Assembly: GCA_013360195.1 (NCBI GenBank)
Contig: JABWCQ010000001.1
Span: 210,168-274,167, forward strand
DNA: 64,000 nt
Origin: a bacterium
Lineage (GTDB): Bacteria > Electryoneota > RPQS01
Reading direction: 5' to 3'
The notes below the pieces were generated by a model that saw only the letters and a program-made list of their open reading frames with translations, was not told the DNA's origin and made no database searches. A program made the position numbers and the translations under genes. Positions 38,901 through 50,900 of this stretch are shown here, in pieces. The first letter of the stretch is position 1. The number at the start of each line of letters is the position of its first letter.

Positions 38901-41900
38901 CCTGTTCACGTCGTGGGACTATGTTGAGCTTCGTGCTATCATTGACGACTCGCTCGACGGTATCGAGCACGTTGCCTTTGACTACGCGTTCGACGCCAAC
39001 CGTGACGGTGAAGTTGATGCTTACAGCTACTGGCAGACCCGCAACATCTGGGTAGAAGGCCTGGATGACGGAGACCAAACCTGGCCGTTCGCTGCCTACT
39101 GGAATATCCGTAACCTGACATGGAACAACGAAGACACGCTCGGCCTGCCGCCGGTCAATCCGGATAGCTGTCTGAACACGTGGTTTGTCCGCGTCCATGC
39201 GTGGGATAAGTTCGGTAACTACTGCGTTGACACGATCGAAGTCGAAATCACGGACGATATCGCACCGTTGGCTTACATTTCCAACGTTGACGGTGACACC
39301 ACGCCGCAAGGCTACTTGGTGCCGTGCTTCGAACCGAACGTGGACACCGATTCACTGATTGAAATCCGTGCCTTCGACTTCCAGGGCGGCATCTATGATC
39401 CGCTGCCCGGCGACACGACCTTCGCGGTCTTCAGCTATGCGGACGAAGAAACCGATCAGCTGTTCTCTTCGGGCACCATGGAAGCCTATATCAACGTAAC
39501 GGACGACTTCTCGATCCTTGACGTCAATATTATCGTCAATGACCTCCGTCATTCTTATGTAGGCTGTCTGGCGATCGAACTCGAAAGCCCGACTGGCACG
39601 ATTGTCGAATTGACCAACTACAATTGGCAAGGCTACAACGACATGATCGGTCTGACCTTCGACGATGAAGCGTTCCGCCCGATTAATGACGGTAATGCCT
39701 ATGCACCGTATAACGGCGCCTTCCGTCCGGAAGAGCTGCTGTCGGCCTTCGACGGCGAATCCACACTGGGCACCTGGACGCTTCGTATTACCGAAACGTG
39801 CGGTTATGAAGGTGAATTGAATTCGTGGTCGCTGGTCATTACTGAGCGTCCGATTGGCGGTCTGGCCACCTATCAGTGGTTCGACCTCGCCAAGGGTATG
39901 TTCCAGTATAAGTTCTTCGAAGCTCCGGGCACCTACGTGCCGGGCAACACCGATCCGGCCGCCGGCTGGGTGACCATGGTCACGCCGGGACAGGATTCGG
40001 TCAGCTACCGTCAACCGGGCACCGAAGACTTCGCGGTTCAGTGGAACATCGCCGGCTTGCCGAGCCATCAGTATAACCTGCGCTTCCTGTCCATGGACGT
40101 CTGCGACAACGTGGATGCCCTGAACACGCCGGTTATCACGGTGCGTATCGAGTGCGACACGACCGCGCCGATGGCCCTCATCTGCTTCCCGACTGAAGAC
40201 CTGTGCGTGACCAACCTGCGTTGCGACACGACTCAGTGGGTGCCGGTGCAGTCAACGGCTCCGATCATGTCCGATGTTGATTCGATTGCTTACTTCTTTG
40301 TTGACTCGCTGTCCGTTCCGGGTCTTGGTATCCACACCTTCATTGGTGGCGCCAGCTCCGCTGACAGCATTGTGAATGGCTGGGCCTACTACCACTCAAC
40401 GGCTTGGAACACCGACAACCTGTTGTCCGGTTACTACTGGCTGTATGCAGTCGCGTATGACGATGCCGGCCTGTTTGATACCGATCCGATCTGGACCCGC
40501 GTGTTCGTGGACAACACGGCCCCACAGGTCACCGAATGCTGGATTGGCAATTGGAGTGGTGATTACTTCGCGCCGATTTACACAATCGGTGAAGGACAGT
40601 CATTTGCACTGCGTGCCAATGCTTCAGACAATATTGGTCTGGCGCAGGATTGCGGAATCTCCGGTGTTCAATTCCAGTTCCTCGATCGCTACGGCAACTG
40701 GCGTAACCTCGAAGAAGCCACGGATTGGAACGAAGCTTGGGGCGCGGATGTCTACATTTATCCGTACTACACTCATGGCTTCGTGACAGACCAGGATGCC
40801 AACGGCTATTATGAACTTCAAGTCACTTTCTACGAGTTCGGCAATAGCCCGCTTGACAGCGTTCGCTTCCGCGCCATTGCGGTGGATAACGTGCATGCCG
40901 AAGGCTGGGGCGACAACAACTGGCAGGGCGATGCAAATCGTGACTGCCGTATTGACCGCGACCTTGCCTGCGGAGTTGACGTCTGCTGCAGCGCTATCGA
41001 AATCCGCGACGCGTTGCCCGAAGGTACCCACCTGTGGTGCTTCAACCACGCGTGGTTCCAGTGGGGTCTGCCGCAGTACTCTGCGCCGACCGAGCCGATC
41101 TTTGACGGTGACAAGTTCTCTACTTGCAACTATCAGAACCCGATTGACACCTTGCTGCTCGTCGCCAACGTCGCCGACTACGTCGAAGACGAATGGCTGA
41201 TGTACTTCAAGTTCTGGCGTGCCGACGGCACCACTGACACGTTCGATGTTCCGAACGACTACACGCTGAACCCGGCCCTGCCGCGTAATGCCGATAGCGC
41301 CGTTGTTCTCGAAAGCACGTGGGACAGTGTATATGTCGTCTGGACCGGTGTCCGCGCCTTCCTTGATTCGGCCGACGCCGCCGATGGTCTGGTTTACTCG
41401 CGTTGGGACTTCGCCGCAATCGTCGAAGACCTCACGGGCAACCAGGAGGAAATGTCCTACGGCGAGAATGCCTGCTTCATCTACACCTTCTGCCCGCCGA
41501 ACACGCCGATTACCGAAGTCAGCTACGTCACCAATGACGTGAATGAACCGGATAACCGTGTGCGCGTCGAAGAAGCTGTCGCATGGCAGGATACCGAAAC
41601 CGACACGATCGAAGTTCTTTACAACCGCACGACCGACCCGGGTTCAAATGATCCGGAAGCGCTGGTCCTCTTCCGTGTTGACGAAAACACGATCCGTAAC
41701 TGCCACGATGACGAAGTTGACGTGTTCAACCTCGAACTCTGGAGACTGGATGATGAAGGTGAACTGGAAAGCCTGTGCGACGAAAGTCCGCTGGTTGACT
41801 TCGACTACTTCAATGAGTTCCAGGCATGGGATCAGTATCCGCCGGACAACGGAACGGATTACGAACTCGGTCTGTACTTCGACAATAGCTATGCTCCGGG

Positions 41901-44900
41901 CGTGTACAACTTCGCAGTAATCGTGAACTACCTCGTCAGTGCGCCGTTCTCCAACGACACGCTGACCGAAGGTGACACCGATTGCGACGGTTATGTGGAA
42001 AGCAACGACTTCACGAAGATTGACATCGTCGTGAGAATCGTCAACGTCAACGAACCGCAGGTTGTCTTCTGTTACCCGAACTACGGCGATGTCTGCGGCG
42101 CACACAACACCGTGCCGCTGTCGGCCAACGACGTCAGCGACCCGAACTACTTCACCGGTGAAATCACGCAGGTGGCGTTCGAGCGCTGGGATGGTACCGC
42201 ATGGGTGCCTGTCATTGACCCGGTAACCGGAGTCAACTATGATACGAACCCGGGCAACGCGACCGTTCGCTTCCAGCTCGATGAGAAGGAAGTGCCCGGT
42301 ATGGCCGGCTGGTACTACGAGCGTCACAGCAACCCGGTCTATTCCTGGTATGCTGAACGTGACTTGTTCCCGGATGTGGCCGTGTACGTTTGGGATCTGG
42401 ACGAATTCTTCCCGATGACCGATGACGGCAACGGCTTCTGGACTGCCGACATCTATCTGAACCATGGTGACGAAGATTGCTATGAATACTCGTTCGTCAT
42501 CGATGCGAATGATAACAACCTCTGGGAAGGCCCGAATACTGACCGCTGGATCGATGATCCGCGCAATATCGATTGGGACAACCAGGACCCGGTCGCGTAC
42601 GACCGCTGCGACACCGACGAATTTGACGAAGTCTTTGACGGCGGTGCAGCTTTCTCGACCCTCTGTCTGTGCGAATACGTGGTCAACTTCAACAGCCTCA
42701 CGGTTGGCGATGGTCACCACGAGTTCCGTACGGTTGTCACCTGGTACGACGGCGTTGCCTATCATGTGATCGAGAACCCGGCACCGGGCGACTCCATCCA
42801 CGTCTTCTTCGTGGATAACGATGAGCCGGTGGCCACGCACGACATCGAATTCGACAACTACTGGCTTAACGGCGGTCGTTGCGATGTGGCCGATGACGTG
42901 TACTTCGTCACCGATATTCAACCTGTCGACGGAAACTATAACCTCGTCGTGGAAGACATCTGCGCGGTTATCTACCAAGTCTCGCTGACCAGTAATCCGT
43001 TTGCGGATTCCAGCTGGGTCAACGTCGACACGATCTACTCTAACGATGATATGGGTTGGACTGAAGCGTGGCCGGGTATCTGGGGCGCGATCAACCCGAT
43101 TACCGATAACATCGACAATGACGGCGACGGCCTTGTTGACGAAACCTATGACGTTCAGGCGGGCGACGGACGCGGTGAAGAGAACACGTTGTTCTGGAGC
43201 CGTTCCATTGTCACCGACCACTGCGGTAACACCTACTGCACGCCGGCCGAAAGCATCTGGGTTGATGTCAGCGAACCGCGCGCCTGCATTACCTTGGTCG
43301 GCGATGTTGAACCGGGCGTCAACGGCAACGATGTCGTTGTGGTTCCGGCCAGCCGCGACCTTGAAATCGTTGCGACCAACCAGGATTACGCCGGTTTCGA
43401 CCAGTCAATCCTCGGTGTCTTCCAGTATCGTACGCTGAACCCGATCGGTCCGTGGACAAACATTCAGGCCGATACGCTGAGCAACGATACGGTGCGCCAC
43501 ATCGGCAATACGATCACCGCGACATGGGATCTCCTGAGCTACTTCCAGGAAACCGGAAATGATCCGGAAGGCTGGTACCAGCTCCGTGTGATCGCCATCG
43601 ACACGGTGAACAATACCGACCTGTGCGACAACGATGTATGCTACATTACCGTTCGCCTGAACGATATCGAGCCCGCCGCCCGCATCGCAATCTACCAGAT
43701 TATGAGCGACGGCGAAGAAGTTGCCTCGTCCTGCACCGTGGATTCGTCCTACTACATTCAGACTGCTGACGACCCGTACTGCATCACGGCCATCTTCGCT
43801 CCGACGAACATCGATACCGGTTTGGCTTCCATTACCTTCCAGTATGCGGAAGTCAACGGCGGTGTCCCGTCCAACTGGCGCAACATCGAAACCATCTGGG
43901 ATCCGATTAACAACGGTCTGAACGGCGATACCACGCAGTGCGTGTACTTCCAGCCGCAGCCCGAAGACGTCGGCGACCAGGAAATCTTCTGGATCCGTGC
44001 AATCGTCGAAGACTACAACGGCAACGACACCTCGGACGCAGTGGTGCTCTATATTGACGCCCTGCCGCCGACCGGTGAGGGTGAAGCCGAGACGACGGCC
44101 GAAGTGGCCACCGCCTGCGGTGACCGCTGCTGGCTGACGATTGACCCGGGTCAGGCGATTATCTGGATGGACTTCGATGCCGATATCCTGTCCGGTGAGT
44201 TCAATATCGATCAAGTGTGGCTGACTGCCGTCCGCGAAGACAGTCTCTATTCGTTCAACTTCGGCGAAATGACTCGCAGTGATGATGACGAATGGTACTT
44301 CGACTTCGAAGGCGACCTGTGCGATTACTGGGCTGAACACCGTTATGAATCCGGTGAAGGCGGCCAGTATCCGGTCCTTGACTATGGCTGCTACACCTTT
44401 ACGGTGCACTTTACGGATTGCCAGGGTAACGAAGACAGCGTCGTCGTGACGACTGACTGCGGCAACGGCGCAACCGATCTGGTTTGCATCGATTGCTTCC
44501 CGGCTGTTCCGGAGCACACCGACATTCTTGGTCTGGATTATTCCGGCCTCGACTGCACGCTCGACAGCGGTTACGTTGAATTGACCGATCAAATCCTTGA
44601 CGGAACGACGGAAATCGGCGGTGACCAGACTGTTACGGTGTGGGGCGTCATTCCGACCTACGAACAGTCCATCTGGTACATGGTTCTGTATGTCGAATCG
44701 CAGGAAGCCGGTGTGACCGAAACTGCGGTGGATACCTTCTGGTGGAACCCGACGTTCAATTCACACAACGATCCGTCCTGGAACATCGGTTGGTGGCTGG
44801 CTGATACGCTCGACGACGGCACGGCCAAGTACCCGAGTGGTTACTACCGTGTCTGGGCGCGCGCTCACGACGCTATCTGCCAGATCGAGCCGACTGAAAT

Positions 44901-47900
44901 GCTTGACGAATTCTGGGTGCACGTTGATCACGGCGAACCTGTTGGTGACATCATCCAGGTGAACGGTGAGCCCGTCACTCCGGAAAATACGTGGATTGAA
45001 ATCAATGCCGGTGAAGATAATCCCGCGACCCTCTGGGTTGAGTGGACTGATGGCTTGACGCCGGATGATTCCACGCAGACCAATAACGTCGTCACCGTCT
45101 GGTGCAAGAATATCTGGCACCCGAACCAGGCCGACGCATGGACGCAGTGTGGTTACATCCCCAGCCCGTGCAATCCGCATTACGTTGAACTTGACTTGAC
45201 CAACATCACCTGCGGCGATTCGTTGCACGTCATCGCAATCGTTCAGGATCGTTGGGGCAACGGTGACCTTGACGTCGAACGCGTCATGGAAGCCTTTGAC
45301 GACGGTCACGCCATCAATATCTACATCTTCGATACGACCCCGCCGTCCTCAATGGTCTGGTCGGTTGGTACGAGCGAAGAGCCGTGGTGTGAAGTTGAAG
45401 GTGACATCGAAGGTCTCTGGATTGTCGATCAGCAGACGAACACCGTCAGCGTCGGCGCCCTGGGTGACATCCATGACATCTGGCTGCATGCCTTTACGAC
45501 AATCGGCGACGATTGGCCGACCATCAACGGCGACGTCGAACGCGTGTACTTCGAGTACAGCTTTGACGGCACCACCTGGTACGAAATCGGAGTCGACGAA
45601 GAAGATCAAGCACCCTGCGCATGGGACGGCGGCGAGCCTGCCCCGTGGTGGGACGGTGTCGATCACGAAATCTTCTGGTCTGTGATCTGGGATGTGTCCG
45701 GTCTTGCCGGCGACGTCTGGGTCCGCAGCTGGGCGCAAGATGAATGCGGCAACTCGGAAGAAATGGAAACCTACATCGTCTCCTTCGACGTGCAGGCTCC
45801 GATGGCCCAAGTCTTCGTCTGGGAAGATGGTGTCAACATCGACAACCTTGAAACCTGTAACGATTGGACCGAACCGCAGGTTGGTGACAGCGTCGAACGC
45901 TTCACATGGCTGACGGTCGGTGCCTGTGCTGACGAAACCGAAGGCGACGCGTACGGTGCGCACTGGTTCATCAAGCGCGCTGAAGACCACCCGCTCGAAA
46001 TGTGGAGCTGGTGCTTCATCGGTGATGATTCAACCGGTCCGTTCTCCGTGAACGACGTTGACCTGTGGCACAATGACTGCCCGGCTCCGCAGCCTGGTCT
46101 GTGGTACGACATCGCTGTCCTCACCACCGATCAAGCCGGCAACGAGCTGACTTGGACCCAGTTCCTGAACTACGGTGAAGGTACGACGGTCGAAGAAAAG
46201 TGGTCGTGGTTGATGGCCAACGGCTATGTCAAGCGCATCTACATTTCCGATACGCAAGCTCCTGTGGCACACGACCTCGTGACCGCCCCGGATTGCACGC
46301 CTGATTCGTCTGTAATCTTCCTGCACGGTGACATTCAACTGTACGCCGAAGTGGATGATGAAGACGTCGTCGCAGTGACCTTCGCCTTCCTCGAAGTCGG
46401 TTCGAACGGCCCGTGGACGGTGATTGAGCGCGTCGAAGGCGAACCGGGTGACTTCGCACCGGTCGAAGGCCACTGGAATACCGAATTGCTGAACGGCACC
46501 TACTGGGTCGGCGCGTTCGCAGAAGACGACTTCGGCAACATGAATGGTAACCTGACTCTTGGTGAAGCAGGTGCCCCGAATGCGCTGCTGCAAGTCAATG
46601 TTGACAACGAAGCTCCTGTCGCGACCATCGTTTCTGTCTGGCGCACGGATGACCCGGCTCAGACTCCGGTGACGCAGCTCGAGCGCGGCGCAGAAGTCAC
46701 CTTCCACATTGAAGCACAAGACAACTTCACGGTGCGCAAGGTCCGCTTCTACTACCGCCACACCAACGGCGAACCGTCCGCTTGGACGCAGGTCGGTGGT
46801 GACCGCACGTGGCCGTTCAGCTTCAACTGGACTGTCCCGACGGATCTGGTGGTCGGCTGGACCTACGACTTCGCGGCTGTCGCTGTTGACTACTGTGAAC
46901 AGACCGATCAGTATGACGATCAGGGCAACTACATCATCGACTGGACCGCTCCGGTGGTTGATGAAGAAGCCAACATCTCGATCGTTTCGCTGAACGACTA
47001 CTTCTTCGATGTTGAAGGTACGCCGCACATTCACGGCACCGACATCTGCATCTACGCCAACTCTGAACCGACTCTGGATCACGTCCGCTTCATCTTCGTG
47101 ACCGCCGCAGGCGACACGCATGAAATCCGCACTGTCCAGGGTAACATCGGTGACACAGAGTGGTCGAACTGTCAGGGTTCGGGTTCGTACTGGGATGTCA
47201 CTGTCCTGCCGGAAGGCCCGGGCCAGATCTGCGCAATCGGATCTGCCGACCTCGGCGGTGAATTGGTCACCCTCGCTACGGATTGCCGCAACATCGTGAT
47301 TGACCACAGCCTGCCGTGGACACTGACGGATGAAATGCCGTCTTCCCACGGTCTGCTGGGCGGCTATTGCGCACTGACGGGTCCGATCACGATTGACGGT
47401 CAGCCGGATGACATCTGGGTGCACTTCAACGACGAACTCACCGATGCCGGTCTTGACACCGTGTGGTTCGAGTGGAAGTGGGCAGCTGACCCGAACGATG
47501 ATAACTACTGGAATGCCATCGGTTATGCATATCAGGATAACGGCCTGACCGGTAACTGGGTCTACTCGTGGGATGTGTACAACTACTTCGAGCAGTGCGG
47601 TACCATCAGCCTCCGTGCAGTCCTGAGTGACAATTCCGTGCCTGAGTCTAACTTGGCGTACGTCCTGTTCGCTGATACGGTCCGCGTGGATAACTGCCCG
47701 CCGACGGTTCTGTTCACCAACGTGAACGGCGACCTGACACCGGACAACACCGTTATCCCGTGGGGTGAAATCATCAACATGGTCGCTACGGCTGAAGATG
47801 TCTTCGGTAACGGCGGCAATAGCGATGTGGACAGCGTCTGCTTCTACGGTGGTAACACCCCGGACGAAGTTGACCTGATCTCCTGTGATACACAAGGTCC

Positions 47901-50900
47901 GCTGTGGTCGGCGCAACTCGCTACGACCGACATCGGTCCGGATAACAACTACTACCTGCGTGTCGTGGCCTGGGACGAGGCCGGCAACTGCAGCGAACAT
48001 GCGATCACGATTTACGTCGAGGATTCGCAATACCAGCGTGCCTGCATCGTCGGCTATGACGATGACAACGAGTTCGCCTGCAACGACTACCTGTATGCGG
48101 TGACCGACGACTGCGACACCAACTGGACTGCCCAGGTGCAGTTCCAGGTGTCCACCAACCAGGGTCAATCGTGGATTCCGCTGGCCGACGCCGTCAACAC
48201 GCGCGAAGACCAGTGCAACGACTGGCTTGGATGGCACCTCTGGCAGGTTACGCTTGAATTCGATCTCTACCCGGCCAACGCATGGTTCCGTGCCGTTGCC
48301 TGGGATGAAAACGGCAACGTCGATCCGAACCCGGCAATCTGGCGCCGTGCAGACGTCACCACCACTGACCAAGTCCAAATCTGGGCTCCGGACTGGGTGC
48401 GTGTACCGAGCAACGGTGAACAGCAGCCGTGGGTATTGACGACCTTGGAAGACTACACCGAAAACTGCTTGATCGAAGCCGGTGTGGTCTGCATCGAGCC
48501 GGAAGCCGGTTCCACCTTCTATGCTGGCGAACTGCCGTCCAATACCAGACCGTGCGAACTGGAAGACGAAGATGGACGCATCACTGTCTTCACCTCCAAC
48601 AAGGTGCAGCAGGGTGACAACACCTTCATCCAGATCGTTACCTATGCAATGGACATCCACGAAGCCAACTATCAGGGCGGTTCCAACGGTACGCTGGTCA
48701 GTGAAGACGGCGTGCTCGAAGTCACCATTCCTGCTTGGGGCACCGGATGGCGCGGATCCCTGTGGTTCCAGCCCTACCTGATGTCACAGTCGCATAGCAT
48801 GGTTCCGGCCTACCAGTACTACTACACGTTGATCTCGAACGTCGAGGAAATCCAGTCCGATGACCTCGATGAACTTGACATCGTTCAGCCTGCATCGTCC
48901 TTCCGTATGCGCTTCGACAACAGCTTGCTTCCGGAAAACGCGGAAGAATGGCAAGTGGTCGTCGCATACTGGAACTGGGATGCCTCGGATGAGTCCGGAA
49001 TGTACAACGGTATGTGGCAGGAGTGGGGTATCACCTACAACGACCGCGACCTTGAAAACGGTATCGTTGACTTCCAGTGGACTCCGGATTGGGATATCTC
49101 AGACCTGACGTCCATCTGTCCGGATCGCGTTCGCTTCGGTGTGTTCCTCACGAGCATCCGTCCGATCGACGAATTCGTCCGCATGAACAATGGTGGCGAT
49201 TGCGATGTGTTCTATGAAGACCTGACGTACTACAACGGCATGCCGGTCGTCGATTGCAACCCGCTGTGGTGGGTGGTCCTCGGCGAAGGCGAGTATCCGC
49301 CGACTCCGGACCGTGTGGACGTCTGGCTTGACGGTATCCGCATCGTCAATGACGGTGAAGTTGCCGAAATGGATGACATCGAAGGCTACGAAGACTGCTA
49401 CTATGACGAACTGTTCACGACCCACTATGACGAAGTAAGCGGTATGTATTCGGTTCAGCTGAATCCGCAATACTACAGCTGCCCGCCGTGGTTCGGTTGC
49501 TTGCCGCAGGGCGTCCATACCATCCAGTTCTTCGTGGATGACCGTCCGACTAATGTGACGCCGTTCTACGTTGACAACACCCCGCCGACCGCGCATGCCG
49601 AGCCGACCTATATCGGTGACGTCAGCGTGACCCTGTGGGCTGACCTGATCGACCGCGAATCCGGCATTGACACCATCAGTGTGTACCTCGACCTCGCCAA
49701 CTGCGGCGTCGAAAACAGCGACTACGTGCACGAAATCACGGCGGAAGCCATGACCTTCGAGCCCATCTACGAAGACCAAGTCCTCATCGGTTACCGCGCC
49801 TCTGTCACCGTACAGTGGGACGGCCTGATCGAGAACATCTTCTACGATTGGTACGATGATGAGTACCCGTACTACAGCGGCGCGCTGGAATGTCCGCTGA
49901 CGCTGTGCGCACACTGGCACGTGTACAACAACGTCTGTAACTACAACGAAGAAACCGAAGATTATCGCTACACGGTGGATATCCTTCCGCCGGTCATCAC
50001 CCCGGTCTCGCCGATCGGTGCTGCAATCGATGACGACGGTGACGGCGTTGCGAACGAAGACGGAGTTGATTGCGAAAATAACGACGGCGACTTCTTCTGG
50101 ACCCATGATTGGGGCTGGGAGCCGCGCTATGACGAAGATCCGATCAACTTCGCGATTGACACGTTCAATTGCGGAGAGCGCATCGCGATCCAGGGTTCTA
50201 TCAGTGATTGGGCGCGCTGCTGCTACGGAGCCGCGGGCGTCAATCTGGACGGTGTGCAGTGGGTCATTGACGGCACGATGTACACCATCGGAGATACCGC
50301 TAATGCTGGCTTGAACTTCTTCGTCAACCAGCCCGGCCAGAACGACTTCGTGTTCAACTTCGGTGGTGACGCCTCCGGCGAAGCTGCTGATGTCTTCTAC
50401 ACGCCTGGCATCCACACCATTACCATGTTCGTTCCGGATAACGCCGGAAACATCGGTACGACGGATGCGCAGATGTTGAGCTGGTCGTGGTATGTGGCTT
50501 GCCCGGGTCCGTCTGTTGAATTCAACGGCGGTGAGTGCGGCCCGTGGTTCAATCCTGAGTACAATCAGCAGAACCCGCAGGAATTCAGCTTCGTGGTTCG
50601 TACTGTTGCAACCGCCCCGATCGCCCCGAACGGTATCTCCTATACCGTGACCACGGTGCCGAGTGGCGAAATTGTCAGCGGCCCGACCACCATTGACCCG
50701 CAAGGTCAGGACGAAGTTGAAGTCGAATTCAGCCTCGATGGCTCGTTCCCGGATGGCCAGACCGGTCTGGCAGTCACCGTTGAAACCCGCAACATCTACT
50801 ATGTCGCAGGTGGAAACGACGGCTACAACCTGTCCAGCTTCACCTACACGGCCGACGGCTGCGCGCCGACCGATCTGGCTCACTTCCCGGCTTCGGATGA

